Shown here one piece after another: positions 1 through 8,505 of a stretch of DNA of 64,000 bases. This DNA is from Desulfobacterales bacterium. GTDB taxonomy: Bacteria > Desulfobacterota > Desulfobacteria > Desulfobacterales > JAAELO01. The notes beneath the pieces were generated by a model. That model worked only from the letters and a program-made list of their open reading frames with translations, searched no databases and had not been told where the DNA came from. The stretch spans positions 1 to 64,000 of the forward strand of contig JAAELO010000214.1 of the NCBI GenBank assembly GCA_024226555.1, in the 5' to 3' direction. The translations under genes and the position numbers were made by a program. Position 1 is the stretch's first letter, and every line of letters begins with the position of its first letter.

Positions 1-135
1 GACATTCCCTGGCTACTCAAACCCGGGGATGCACTATGGGCGGCTAGCAAAAACTTCTTACATGAGGATAAGAATTTTATAATGGAGACTCTTGAAACAG
101 CTATAGATATTTTTATCAAGGGTGTATTAAAATAA
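1..135 (+). CDS. C-terminal fragment of a probable TetR/AcrR-type regulator (partial)
   Basis: An open frame enters from the left edge and runs in frame 1 for 44 codons to a TAA at 133-135. The end of the product (ETAIDIFIKGVLK) resembles the last helix of the ligand-binding domain of TetR-family repressors, which often end in a similar 'alDiFlkGv' pattern. The DNA-binding half is outside the window, so the family call is tentative. A clear intrinsic terminator follows at 168-200. Confidence 0.4.
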   Translation, partial: DIPWLLKPGDALWAASKNFLHEDKNFIMETLETAIDIFIKGVLK

Positions 136-167
136 AGTTCTTTATAAGGAACCTCTAATTGAAAACG

Positions 168-200
168 AAAAAAGCTGAATTATAACAATTCAGCTTTTTT
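168..200 (+). terminator. Intrinsic terminator after the partial regulator
   Basis: An 8-bp stem GCTGAATT/AATTCAGC (174-181 and 187-194) has a 5-nt loop, a flanking A-run and a T6 tail, so it could work in both directions. It lies between a partial mobile-element end (about 144-160) and the full element that starts at 207. Confidence 0.85.
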
Positions 201-206
201 ACTATA

Positions 207-472
207 GGGAACCTCTAATAATTAAAAATTTGTTTAAAATTCAACGTTTATAAAGGTTACAGTTATTTTTTGTGAACAATCCAGTGTAATGCGAAGCATT
301 CGCCACCGCATATACATTGATAAATTAGAGCCACTGTAGTTCGATCAAAGCAAACAAAACTAAAATCTTTTTTTATAGGCAGTTATTAGCGACTCCTCCA
401 GAATAGATATTCTGGAACCTAACTGCCTAATAACACATAATATATAAAAAGTGTTACTTAGAAGAGATTCCC
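207..472. mobile_element. MITE-like element, long form (copy 1)
   Basis: This 266-bp non-coding element starts GGGAACCTCTAATAATT and ends in the inverted form AGAGATTCCC. TATA is duplicated on both sides (203-206 and 473-476). It carries an internal block, about 281-345, with CAGTGTAAT and GCCACTGTA; the same block occurs only in the other long copy at 3701-3933. Near its right side is a hairpin, CCAGAATA/TATTCTGG. A truncated relative of the terminus (GGAACCTCTAATT) sits at 147-159. Together with the terminator at 168-200, this accounts for the whole gap between the regulator fragment and the gene ending at 493. Confidence 0.75.
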
Positions 473-492
473 TATAATTTCAATTTGAAGTT

Positions 493-1875
493 CTATTTGT
501 CTATAGCTGCTTCAATAAATCTTAAATCTGCGAACTCTTCCACATCAATCATAACTCCGATCCCCATCTCTTCAACCATATATCTTTGCATTGTATCGAG
601 ATCCTCAAGAGCTGGGTACAGGTTATTCATTGTGATACCCTCTGGGTCAGAAAGCACTTTCTGAAGCACTTCTGTGGTAAGTCCTATTTTTTTCTCAGGA
701 TCAAGAAACGCAACTGCAATCTCTGCAGCCTGCTCTTTATTACTTTCAACATACATCCCACAATGAACGAGAAGTTTTGTAAACTCGTACACTGCATCAG
801 GAAATTCCTCTATGAACTCATCACGGAATGAAGCTACACAACAAGGGTGATCTTTCCACATATTAGAGGTTACAAAATCGAGTTCAGCAATATTTTTAGC
901 TATGGCATTAGATGCTATGGGTTCAGCAACAACAAAACCGGCAACATCATCATTCTCTTTCATAATCATTGGCATTTTGATAGGTGGAACAACTTCAAAA
1001 CGAACATCTATTGCTTTTTTCCCAGGAACTCCAGGTCTTAAACCTAATGAAGTAAGATACCTGTGAGCCATGATATTGTGTATAGACATTTTGTGAGGGA
1101 TATTCACTACTTTATATTTGTAGAAACTTTTTAAGTTATCATAAAGGGCTGCTGTATAATTAACATTTCTAACAAAACTGGAACCATTTCTATGGGCTAA
1201 TGCAACAAGTTTGATTGGAGTATCAAAAGCGAAAAGGTCCATTGCGATTGGTGCAAGAACAAAAGCACCATCGACTTCGCCCTTTTCCAGAACTTCCTGC
1301 AGAGGGTTCCAACCTGGCATTCTTTGTGTTTCAAGTTCAAAATGCTCAGGATTTAATTCACCAGCTTCAATGAGGTGCTTCATAATACCAAGGGCAAGGT
1401 GGTCCGTAATCTGTATATGAGCTATTTTTAAGACAACTTTTCCATCTCGAATCTCTCTCTCTCTTGGCTTAACTTCTTCATCACCAGAAGGTTTTACATC
1501 AAATACTTCGTGGATTTTCAGAGCTATTTCAACATCATCAAAGGGTTTTGCAATATGGTTATTTCCACCATTTACACGCACTTTTTCCTGCTGAGATTTA
1601 TCTCCCTGAGCTGTTGCCATAATGAAAGGGATCATCTTAAAACGTTCATCCCTTCTTATCCACTGCAATAGCTCCATACCATCCATATTGGGCATATTCC
1701 AATCACTTATGACGATATCTATTGGATTTTCTTCGAGCTTTTTAATTCCGTCTTTCCCATCAACCGCCAATACAAAATTTTCATACCCGGCTTTGGTCAG
1801 CATCTGCTTAAACATGAGACGCATGGTTCCGGAATCGTCTACGATAAGTATATTTAATTTCTTATCATGGGACAT
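493..1875 (-). CDS. Response-regulator receiver domain fused to NMT1/NrtA-like ligand-binding domain
   Basis: Residues about 7-125 form a CheY-type receiver with acidic D13-D14, phospho-acceptor D58 in SDWNMP, T88 and K110. Residues about 148-460 match the NMT1/NrtA/SsuA-type substrate-binding fold. That part aligns along its length with the separate protein encoded at 2051-2989, sharing for example DGAFVLAPxAMDL, SxHN, VAEPI and HPCC. There is no signal peptide, so the binding domain should be cytoplasmic, unlike the usual periplasmic ABC-binding proteins. The start is supported by GGAGT 8 nt upstream. It is the third gene of a minus-strand group with cheY (3077) and the unfused ligand-binding gene (2051), although a terminator-like hairpin lies between. 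A phosphorylation-coupled sensor of a small intracellular ligand is an inference. Confidence 0.85.
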   Translation of the reverse strand: MSHDKKLNILIVDDSGTMRLMFKQMLTKAGYENFVLAVDGKDGIKKLEENPIDIVISDWNMPNMDGMELLQWIRRDERFKMIPFIMATAQGDKSQQEKVRVNGGNNHIAKPFDDVEIALKIHEVFDVKPSGDEEVKPREREIRDGKVVLKIAHIQITDHLALGIMKHLIEAGELNPEHFELETQRMPGWNPLQEVLEKGEVDGAFVLAPIAMDLFAFDTPIKLVALAHRNGSSFVRNVNYTAALYDNLKSFYKYKVVNIPHKMSIHNIMAHRYLTSLGLRPGVPGKKAIDVRFEVVPPIKMPMIMKENDDVAGFVVAEPIASNAIAKNIAELDFVTSNMWKDHPCCVASFRDEFIEEFPDAVYEFTKLLVHCGMYVESNKEQAAEIAVAFLDPEKKIGLTTEVLQKVLSDPEGITMNNLYPALEDLDTMQRYMVEEMGIGVMIDVEEFADLRFIEAAIDK

Positions 1876-2020
1876 CTCAGTACTCCTATAAAAATAATTA
1901 TGATTTTAATTAGCTTAAATGAAACTTTCTACACGAATTTGAAATTCATTCGCAATCAATAGATTGGAGACTTATCTTTAATAAAACTCAAGATCGTCAC
2001 GTAATCTTATTTAAATTTTC

Positions 2021-2047
2021 AAAAAGCCCATTATCTAAAGGGCTATT
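2021..2047 (-). terminator. Probable terminator after the ligand-binding gene
   Basis: Read on the minus strand, AGCCC and GGGCT pair (2040-2044 with 2025-2029) and are followed by a T5 run, only 4 bases past the stop codon at 2051. The 5-bp stem is short, so it may only reduce read-through into the gene at 493-1875. Confidence 0.55.
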
Positions 2048-2050
2048 ATT

Positions 2051-2989
2051 TTATTTTGCACCTGCTGCTTCTGCAAATCTAGTATCTACGAAATGAGCAA
2101 GATCTATTTTGGTTTTCATTATCTTCATATTATCACACATGTAGTTCTGTATGGCTTCAAGTCCTTCAACAACAGGGTATAATTCTCCGGTTGAGATACG
2201 ATCTGGGGGGTCAGATAGAACTTTCTTCATTACTTCCTCATCCTGCCCTAGAAAAGCTGCTCCAACTTTTGCAGCCTCAGCAGGTTTTTCCTCAATGAAC
2301 AATCCTGACTTAACAAGACTTGATGTAATCTCATGAATTGCATCAGCGTGATTATTAATAACTTCATCTCTCACAACAAAAACACAACATGGGTGATTTG
2401 GCCATAGGTCTTTAGTTAGGCAGATCTCTTCACCAAACCCAGATGCTATTGCCTGCGTTCCAATTGGTTCCGCAACAATGAAGCCACCAATTTCGCCCTC
2501 TTCGTCATACTGAACTGCTTCTGGCATCATACTTGGAGCCATGACTTCAAGAAAAACATCGGCTTCAGGGTCATTGGTTGTTCCAGGTTTTAAACCAACC
2601 TCTGCAAGTAATTTGTGAAAAAGCATATTATGAACTGATAGCTGATATGGAATTAAAACAACTTTCCCTTTAAAATCTTTAAGATTTTTTATGTTTGCTG
2701 TTTTATTTTTAACAAGAACACTTCCTGATTTATGTGTAAATAAAATCAGTTTCATTCCTACACCAGACTTATATAAATCCATGGCTGTTGGTGCGAGTAC
2801 AAAAGCCCCGTCAATACTTCCTTCTGCCAGAGCATCAGCAACTTCGTTCCAACCATATTTCAAAACAGGCTCAAGGGTACAATGCTGGAAAGTTTCCTCT
2901 CCTTTTTGTAGCTTATCATTTGTAACCCCAAGAATCAGGTGATCTGAAATTTTAAGATGTCCTATTTTGATAACTTGCTTATCAGCCAT
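2051..2989 (-). CDS. Cytoplasmic NMT1/NrtA-like ligand-binding protein
   Basis: The 312-residue protein has the fold pattern of NMT1/NrtA/TauA-type substrate-binding proteins: IGHLKISDHLILG at the start, DGAFVLAPTAMDL near residue 60, GKVVLIPYQLSVHN near 110 and HPCC near 200. It lacks a signal peptide or lipobox (it starts MADKQVIKIGHL), so it should act inside the cell rather than feed an ABC importer, and no permease or ATPase gene is near. It is close to the C-terminal domain of the receiver fusion at 493-1875 and lies just after cheY. AGGAGG 6 nt before the ATG fixes the start. The ligand is unknown. A thiamine-precursor or nitrate role cannot be inferred from this sequence. Confidence 0.8.
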   Translation of the reverse strand: MADKQVIKIGHLKISDHLILGVTNDKLQKGEETFQHCTLEPVLKYGWNEVADALAEGSIDGAFVLAPTAMDLYKSGVGMKLILFTHKSGSVLVKNKTANIKNLKDFKGKVVLIPYQLSVHNMLFHKLLAEVGLKPGTTNDPEADVFLEVMAPSMMPEAVQYDEEGEIGGFIVAEPIGTQAIASGFGEEICLTKDLWPNHPCCVFVVRDEVINNHADAIHEITSSLVKSGLFIEEKPAEAAKVGAAFLGQDEEVMKKVLSDPPDRISTGELYPVVEGLEAIQNYMCDNMKIMKTKIDLAHFVDTRFAEAAGAK

Positions 2990-3076
2990 TTACAGCCTCC
3001 TTTAGTTTTTTCAGAAAACATATTTCTTGCTAATCTATTGTCTATATGTTGAAGAAGTTCACAGTTCACTATCAAA

Positions 3077-3448
3077 CTATAAAATTTTCTTAAGCTTTTC
3101 TGCAATGGATTCAGCAGTAAAAGGTTTTACGACGTAGTTAGTTACTCCTGCACCAACAGCTTCAATAACATTTTGTTTTTGAGCTTCAGCTGTAACCATT
3201 ATAAAAGGCGTGTCTTTATATTCGGCCATGCCTCTTACTGTTTTGAGCAGATCAAGACCACTCATTTTAGGCATATTCCAGTCAGAAATAATAAGATCAA
3301 ATTTCGTCTTTTTAAGAGCATCCAAAGCTGTAAACCCATCTACGGCTTCTTCGATGTCTTTAAATCCGATTTGTTTCAGAATATTTTTTAAGATTCTTCT
3401 CATTGTTGCAAAGTCATCTACACATAATACTTTAACACCATTATACAT
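3077..3448 (-). CDS. cheY: CheY-like single-domain response regulator
   Basis: The 123-residue stand-alone receiver domain has all the expected residues: acidic pair D11-D12, phospho-acceptor D56 in SDWNMP, T86 and K108 in VVKPF. There is no output domain. The sequence is CheY-like (DDFATMRRILKNIL) and similar to the receiver part of the fusion at 493-1875. GGAGG 9 nt upstream supports the start. No chemotaxis kinase, receptor or flagellar genes are in the window. The conserved partners here are the two ligand-binding genes downstream, which suggests a dedicated signalling group. The chemotaxis role is therefore inferred from the family only. Confidence 0.9.
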   Translation of the reverse strand: MYNGVKVLCVDDFATMRRILKNILKQIGFKDIEEAVDGFTALDALKKTKFDLIISDWNMPKMSGLDLLKTVRGMAEYKDTPFIMVTAEAQKQNVIEAVGAGVTNYVVKPFTAESIAEKLKKIL

Positions 3449-3700
3449 TTGAAAAAGCCTCCGGATAAATTAAGGAGTGTATAGTCTTTAAAGCGACATA
3501 TCATATTTATACCAGACAACATTACTATTAGCAAGATTACTATATATTTAAAAATCCAATGATAAAAAATTAAATATTTTTAAATATTAATTATTTATGA
3601 GATTCTTTTTTGATTTAAGGTATTTATAAGATACGAATTTTTCTGTAAATCTTATTAAGATATTACATTATTGTTTCCTACTTTTCAATCAATTAATAAA

Positions 3701-3933
3701 GGGAACCTCTAATAATTAGAATTTTGATTGAAATACAGATTTTAAAAACTTTTAGTTTTATAAAATCTCTGCATGGGAAAAAATAACGAGCTGATTCGTT
3801 TATTAAAACGCCTTAATTTATAAACATTAAAACAGTTCTTTTTTTAGAAAAACTCAGTGTAATTTCAAAGCATCCATGCAAACTAATTAGTGAAAGCCAC
3901 TGTAATTCTACCAAAAAACTGTTTTTAGGTTCC
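3701..3933. mobile_element. MITE-like element, long form (copy 2)
   Basis: It starts GGGAACCTCTAATAATT after TAAA and ends near AGGTTCC at about 3933; the right boundary is degraded and no clean duplication is visible. It shares the internal CAGTGTAAT...AAGCAT...GCCACTGTA block (about 3854-3910) with copy 1. It also carries the core seen in standard copies (TTTTATAAAATCTCTGC, then AACGAGCTGATTCG). It occupies much of the 3449-4265 gap. Confidence 0.65.
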
Positions 3934-4257
3934 TTAGCTTTACAGAGAAACAAAACTATTCTTTTATTTTATATCTATTATTTTTGAAAAATCCTGTGTT
4001 TAAGCAAATCGTTCAATAGTAGGTTGAAAATTCTATAAAAAGGAGTTCCCAACCTGTTACTTTTTTCTCTAATATTTTTATCTACTTATAAATTTATTTA
4101 ACTAAAAAAGTTGAACAAGATAGTATTTTGATTTAATATTAAATAAAATGTTTTCTAATTTTTAAAACGTTTATTAAAGCTTTCAGTTTTATAAAATCTC
4201 AACAAATATTAAAATAGCCTAAAAATTATTATGAAATAATTTCTCAACTTATTTATG
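3934..4257. other. Non-coding AT-rich stretch with element debris
   Basis: No gene is seen here. A short fragment at about 4158-4206 (ACGTTTATTAAAGCTTTC, then TTTTATAAAATCTC) matches the inside of the MITE-like family and appears to be a decayed copy. A weak hairpin AGGTTG/CAACCT lies around 4020-4055. Confidence 0.45.
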
Positions 4258-4265
4258 AGGTGCTT

Positions 4266-4703
4266 ATGATTATCACGAAACCAGAACTTATCAAGTTAAA
4301 TGAAAAGAGTTTCATAGAATCACTTATAGAAAATCTGGACTGGGAAATTCTTACAAAACTGATAAAAAATAAATTAAATATTACCGACATAGCTTGTAAA
4401 GAGGGGGACATTATTGTTCTCAATGATAAAGTTGCCTACAAATTGAATCTTGAACTTAAGCTTGATGTGGATGTTATATTCGACAGGATGGGTGAATTTT
4501 TAAGTGAAGGTTTTAATTTGGATGAATTAAATGGTGAATCTGAAGATAATATTGAAGCCCTTTCATCTGATGAATTAATTGATGAAGAACCATCCCTTGA
4601 TGACGACGTTATTATTGGTGAATCTGTTCTTGAGGAAGAGATTATTCTTGAAGGTGAATCAGAAAGTATTGATATAGATGATTTGCTTGAAAAGGATTTG
4701 TAG
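4266..4703 (+). CDS. Hypothetical acidic protein
   Basis: I do not recognise this 145-residue protein. The first 80 residues look folded (LIENLDWEILTKLIKNKLN). The last 60 are strongly acidic, with runs such as DEEPSLDDD and EEEIILEGE, and end in DIDDLLEKDL. There is no signal peptide or membrane segment. ATG at 4266 is chosen over GTG at 4260 because GAGG (4257-4260) lies 5 nt upstream of it. The gene stands alone, flanked by element debris upstream and an opposing acyltransferase downstream. Its acidic tail could mediate binding to a basic partner, but nothing in the context says which. Confidence 0.6.
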   Translation: MIITKPELIKLNEKSFIESLIENLDWEILTKLIKNKLNITDIACKEGDIIVLNDKVAYKLNLELKLDVDVIFDRMGEFLSEGFNLDELNGESEDNIEALSSDELIDEEPSLDDDVIIGESVLEEEIILEGESESIDIDDLLEKDL

Positions 4704-4810
4704 CTTTTTTTATTTATACTAATCTAAATGTCACAGCAAAAACAAAATAAATTTCTGATTTATGGCTATAAGACATGTATCTTAATCAAGGAAACTAAAA
4801 CAATTGAATA

Positions 4811-5416
4811 TTAATTGTTTTCGATTTTTAATTGTTTTTCCGGATATTTACCTGTTTTATCAGCATAAAAATTTTGAATCCCCACCATATCTTTTTTAAT
4901 ATCACCGGTTGTGTGGAAAAAAGGACCAATACCCGCCGTTTTGGTTTCGTAATCCAAATAACCAAGTCCTATAGGAACTTTAGCTCCATCTGCAATATGG
5001 TAAAATCCAGTTTTCCAGTATGCGATTTTTTTTCTGGTTCCTGAGGGTGGGACAATAAGAATAAGATTCTCTTTTTTTTTAAACTGCTCTATAGATTTTT
5101 CTACCATGTTTGAACTTTTACTTCTATCAATAGGAATAACACCAAGCCAAATGAAAAAAAAACCAAATGGTTTTTTTACATAATCATTTTTTATCATTAC
5201 TGATACTTTCATCTTTAAAGCAAAGGCAGCAAATAAAGTAATAACAAAATCCCAGTTAGAAGTATGCGGGGCTGCTATTAGAACATATTTTTTTTTTGAT
5301 TCCATATCCTTTGGAATCTCACCAATTGACCAACCCATTAGTTTCATAACAAAACGTGAAAAGTAGCGAGCTAAGGTATTTATAACAGGTGTGTTGTATA
5401 TTGTTATTTTCTTCAT
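4811..5416 (-). CDS. PlsC-like lysophospholipid acyltransferase family protein
   Basis: The 201-residue protein carries the acyltransferase signature HxxxxD as HTSNWD near residue 51, followed by a hydrophobic segment and the PIDRSKSS block that corresponds to the acyl-acceptor motif (compare FIDR in PlsC). A proline-rich EGTR-like motif is replaced by PPSGTR near residue 123, which fits the family. It probably transfers acyl groups to a lysophospholipid or related acceptor at the inner membrane. It is shorter than typical PlsC (about 240 residues) and stands alone on the minus strand. The ribosome-binding site is weak. Confidence 0.8.
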   Translation of the reverse strand: MKKITIYNTPVINTLARYFSRFVMKLMGWSIGEIPKDMESKKKYVLIAAPHTSNWDFVITLFAAFALKMKVSVMIKNDYVKKPFGFFFIWLGVIPIDRSKSSNMVEKSIEQFKKKENLILIVPPSGTRKKIAYWKTGFYHIADGAKVPIGLGYLDYETKTAGIGPFFHTTGDIKKDMVGIQNFYADKTGKYPEKQLKIENN

Positions 5417-5667
5417 TCAAAAATCCATTTTAAGAGACAAGTTATTTTGCACATGCTAAACTTAAAAAATATCTGGAACGTATAACAATTATTGTGTCTT
5501 AACAAACTGTTATTAAATTAGCTTTGTAAAAGATTTGTATAATTGAAGCAAAATATTATTAAATTAAATTATTTTACTAAAGTTTTATACTATTAATGCT
5601 GATAGAATAGGTATAAATACAATTTGAACATAGATGTATTTTACGACTTTAATCAAATGGAATCGAA

Positions 5668-6048
5668 ATGATTACTCTTACAACGATGATTGTGATTACT
5701 ATTATCTATAAATGGCAGGGCAATGGTGTTCCATATGCAATGTTTATAGCTATAATAGTCGAAATATATGGGCTCATCTATCTTGATAAACTTATTAAAA
5801 AAACTCAAGATGATGTTAAAAGAGAATATGAGAAAAAACTAAATAACCTTAAGAAAAAAATTAAGGTATTTGATCAGGTTAACAAAGCAAATGAAGGTCA
5901 AATAACAGATTTAAAACGTTCAAACAGAGAATATGAGATAGATATCAGACAATATGACAAAGAGATAGCTGAATATCTAAAAAAGATATCTTCCCGTGAT
6001 AAGAAGATTGAGGAATTGAAAAAGCTGAAACCGGGTGCGTTTCTTTAA
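5668..6048 (+). CDS. Hypothetical membrane-anchored coiled-coil protein
   Basis: The 126-residue product starts with two hydrophobic segments (about 1-15 and 23-42) and continues as a highly charged helix of about 80 residues, rich in K, E and D with a coiled-coil-like spacing (KREYEKKLNNLKKKIKVF). No family is recognised. It ends 4 bases inside the convergent PilZ-like gene, so the two genes overlap tail to tail. A structural or scaffold role at the membrane is only a guess. Confidence 0.55.
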   Translation: MITLTTMIVITIIYKWQGNGVPYAMFIAIIVEIYGLIYLDKLIKKTQDDVKREYEKKLNNLKKKIKVFDQVNKANEGQITDLKRSNREYEIDIRQYDKEIAEYLKKISSRDKKIEELKKLKPGAFL

Positions 6049-6371
6049 TCACTCAAAATCAAAAGACCTATTAAAAAGTGCCCTTCTAATTTTCCATTTT
6101 GACTTTTTGATATATGTCTTATTTCTGTTTTTAAAATTCTGGGTTCTTCGTTCTCCGGGAAATATTTCATATTATAAATATCTCCCTTATTTATATATTT
6201 AAGAAGATCTGAGGATTCTTTAACGACTATGCACATTCCTGATGGTGAAATATCTCTGATCTTGAATTTATAACTCATTTGTAACACATGAGGTTTAAAC
6301 TCTACACAAGAAAGCTCGCTGGCAAGATCTCTCTTTTCACTCCTTATATCATTATATTTTGAGTCTTTCAT
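6045..6371 (-). CDS. PilZ-like domain protein
   Basis: The protein of about 108 residues has the two hallmarks of c-di-GMP-binding PilZ domains: an arginine patch near the N-terminus (IRSEKRD) and a D-x-S-x-x-G motif (IRDISPSGMCIVV), followed by beta strands. A TTG at 6395 would add 8 residues; ATG at 6371 is preferred, although neither has a good ribosome-binding site. The HD-GYP protein at 48168-49541 shows that c-di-GMP turnover is plausible in this organism. Binding would need the full RxxxR spacing, which is only partly met. Confidence 0.65.
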   Translation of the reverse strand: MKDSKYNDIRSEKRDLASELSCVEFKPHVLQMSYKFKIRDISPSGMCIVVKESSDLLKYINKGDIYNMKYFPENEEPRILKTEIRHISKSQNGKLEGHFLIGLLILSD

Positions 6372-6441
6372 ATCTGATCTATTTAATAATACCAAACATT
6401 TTTAAAAGTAAAATCCTCTTAATAAAATGCCACAATAAGAT

Positions 6442-7302
6442 CTAATCAGCAACCTCTTTTCTTCTCCTTTGCAAATATCCATTACGTATAGCCTCATATG
6501 GGTCTAAAGCCGCTTCCTTAATTGCTTCATAGGTTCCCAGTTGCAAAGAAACATTATTTATCATTTTAAAACCAGTTATGGAATACTTTGCTATATCTGA
6601 CTCAATATAATTTATAGGATTCAGAAACTCATCTCCAACTAATCCAACTGTATCTCTTAAAGTTGATGGGCCCAGAAATGGCAAATAGACAAAGAACCCT
6701 TCGCCAATACCCCATTTACCGAAGGCCTGACCTAAATCCTCCTTTGTAGGATTTAGAAATGGAAAATTTTCCGCAGGATTACCGAAACCTAGAATTCCAA
6801 CTGTTGAATTTAGAAGAAATCTACCAATTTCTGCAGTTGCATCTTTAAACTTGAATTGCAGAAGATTACTTACAAATCTCACAGGCATTCCAAGATTGTA
6901 AAAGAAATTCCTTACCCATATCCTTATAAGATCAGGCACAATAAATTTATAACCGGTTGCTATTGGCTTAAGTACCCAGAAATAAGTTTTATCGGTGACA
7001 TGGTACATACCAACATTGAAGTAGTAAAGAGGATCTGAACCATTAATAACCTCTTCATCATCTTCAAAATCCTCTTCCAGTTCTTCATCTGAAAGTTCTT
7101 CATCTTCATCTATGTCACTATCGTCAAGGGTATCTTTAACTTCCTTGTAACTCTTTATTTTCTCTTCACCAGAAACATTTTCCTCTTTTTCAATGGAGAT
7201 ATTACCATCTATGTTTTCTGTATCGATGATTTTGCTGCCACATGCAGAAAAAAAAGTTGCAAGAGCAAGAATAACTAACAGAAGTTTAATTTTTTCTTTC
7301 AT
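6442..7302 (-). CDS. mlaA: MlaA (VacJ) outer-membrane lipoprotein of the Mla lipid-transport system
   Basis: The N-terminus is a lipoprotein signal with lipobox FSAC. An acidic linker follows (DSDIDEDEELSDEELEED), then the MlaA domain: DPLYYFNVGMYHVTDK, RFLLNSTVGILGFGNPA and GFFVYLPFLGPSTLRD are typical. MlaA sits in the outer membrane and removes misplaced phospholipids from the outer leaflet, passing them to MlaC. It is the last gene of mlaEFDCA and overlaps the end of mlaC. An upstream ATG at 7320 is possible, but the ATG used here gives a cleaner signal peptide. The acidic linker is longer than in Escherichia coli MlaA. Confidence 0.9.
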   Translation of the reverse strand: MKEKIKLLLVILALATFFSACGSKIIDTENIDGNISIEKEENVSGEEKIKSYKEVKDTLDDSDIDEDEELSDEELEEDFEDDEEVINGSDPLYYFNVGMYHVTDKTYFWVLKPIATGYKFIVPDLIRIWVRNFFYNLGMPVRFVSNLLQFKFKDATAEIGRFLLNSTVGILGFGNPAENFPFLNPTKEDLGQAFGKWGIGEGFFVYLPFLGPSTLRDTVGLVGDEFLNPINYIESDIAKYSITGFKMINNVSLQLGTYEAIKEAALDPYEAIRNGYLQRRRKEVAD

Positions 7303-7894
7303 TTTCTTTAACTTTTTCATCCAGTTGCTTAATCAGGTCGTAAGGTTTTTTATTTCTTAAAAGTTTTTTAAACTGAACTCTGTAGTTTTTTACCAGACTA
7401 ACGTTTTCAACCTTAATATCATATACAGACCATTTGTTTTTCTTAAATCTTAATACATAATCTATTGGTATATTACCATATTTCTTGCTTATCATCACTG
7501 TTTTGACAAGAGCTTTATTCTTTGGAAGCATTTTTTCTTTAATATAGGAAAAACGCTCACCAGTATAATTTTTCTGAATAGTTTTCAGATAGGTTTTACC
7601 AATAAGCTGGGTAAAAAGACCAACAAATGTGATCTTTTCTTTTTTTGAGAATTTCTTCCAATTTCTTCCAAGAGCTCTTTGCGATATCAGCCTGTAATTA
7701 AAACTATATCTGATAACTTGCCAAAGATCGTCCCTTTGAATCTGTTTCATTGAAGGTTTTTTATATTTAGGATCATCAAGAACAGCTGTGAAAGCATCTG
7801 TCTTTTTTCTAACATAATCAGTTGGCGTTATTGTTGAAGCATTAGCAGTTAATGCAATAAGCAGTATTACAGATATCAATATTATTTTTTTCAT
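7286..7894 (-). CDS. mlaC: MlaC periplasmic phospholipid shuttle protein
   Basis: The 202-residue protein has an N-terminal signal peptide (LISVILLIALTANAS) and the Tol_Tol_Ttg2/MlaC domain: RYSFNYRLISQRALGRNWKK, FVGLFTQLIGKTYL and the C-terminal SVYDIKVENVSLVKNYR are characteristic. It carries phospholipid between MlaA at the outer membrane and the MlaFED complex in the inner membrane. GGAGT lies a few bases before the ATG. The gap to the upstream mlaD is filled by a mobile-element copy (7917-8026), so the operon is interrupted by about 130 non-coding bases. Confidence 0.9.
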   Translation of the reverse strand: MKKIILISVILLIALTANASTITPTDYVRKKTDAFTAVLDDPKYKKPSMKQIQRDDLWQVIRYSFNYRLISQRALGRNWKKFSKKEKITFVGLFTQLIGKTYLKTIQKNYTGERFSYIKEKMLPKNKALVKTVMISKKYGNIPIDYVLRFKKNKWSVYDIKVENVSLVKNYRVQFKKLLRNKKPYDLIKQLDEKVKENERKN

Positions 7895-7916
7895 ATTAAC
7901 TCCAATTTGTTTTTAA

Positions 7917-8026
7917 GCGAAATCTCTAATAACTACATTTTAACTGAACTACTCACAATAAAACAAAAGCGATTAAATTATGTTCCTTCGTATATTTCAA
8001 TCAAAAATCTAATTATTAGAATTTCC
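7917..8026. mobile_element. MITE-like element inside the mla operon
   Basis: It runs from GCGAAATCTCTAATAAC to AATTATTAGAATTTCC and contains the typical TTTCAATCAAAAATC inner end. Its outer bases have diverged and the flanks (TTAA, TATA) do not match. On the minus strand its first base completes the TAG stop of mlaD. Confidence 0.7.
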
Positions 8027-8469
8027 TATACTTTACCAAAGATGTATTTACTAACAAGTTCTTCTATATCTATTGTTGATTCGGTTTCTGTTATATAATC
8101 TCCATCATTTAAAACCTCATCAGATCCACCAGGAAGAAGTTTTATATACTTATCACCAATAATGCCATAAGTTTTGACGGAAGCGATAACATCATCTGTT
8201 AAAACAATCTCTTTTTTTATTCTTAATTCAAGTTCAGCATCAAATTCATTATCAAGTTTTATTGATTTTACATAACCAACTCTTACCCCGGCAATTTCAA
8301 TTGCTGCACCATCAACAAGACCGGATATATTGCTAAATGTTGCTTTCAAACTGTAATGAGAGTCACCAATCCATGTAAGGTTTCCCAATTTTACAGTCAT
8401 ATAACCAATCATCAATATCCCCACAAACATAAAAATACCAACGGATAACTCTAATTTTAATCTCTTCAT
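8026..8469 (-). CDS. mlaD: MlaD-type MCE-domain protein
   Basis: The 147-residue protein has one N-terminal membrane segment (SVGIFMFVGILMIGYMTV) and a single MCE domain (ATFSNISGLVDGAAIEIAGVRVG, then SVKTYGIIGDKYIKLLPGG). MlaD forms the hexameric periplasmic ring of the MlaFEDB ABC complex. GGAGGGAG directly before the ATG is a strong ribosome-binding site. The TAG stop is formed at the junction with the element at 7917-8026, so the protein may end slightly differently from its uninterrupted ancestor; it ends at ELVSKYIFGKV. It is a little shorter than Escherichia coli MlaD (183). Confidence 0.9.
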   Translation of the reverse strand: MKRLKLELSVGIFMFVGILMIGYMTVKLGNLTWIGDSHYSLKATFSNISGLVDGAAIEIAGVRVGYVKSIKLDNEFDAELELRIKKEIVLTDDVIASVKTYGIIGDKYIKLLPGGSDEVLNDGDYITETESTIDIEELVSKYIFGKV

Positions 8470-8505
8470 TCTCCCTCCTTCAGGAAAAGTGAACTATAAT
8501 TATAT

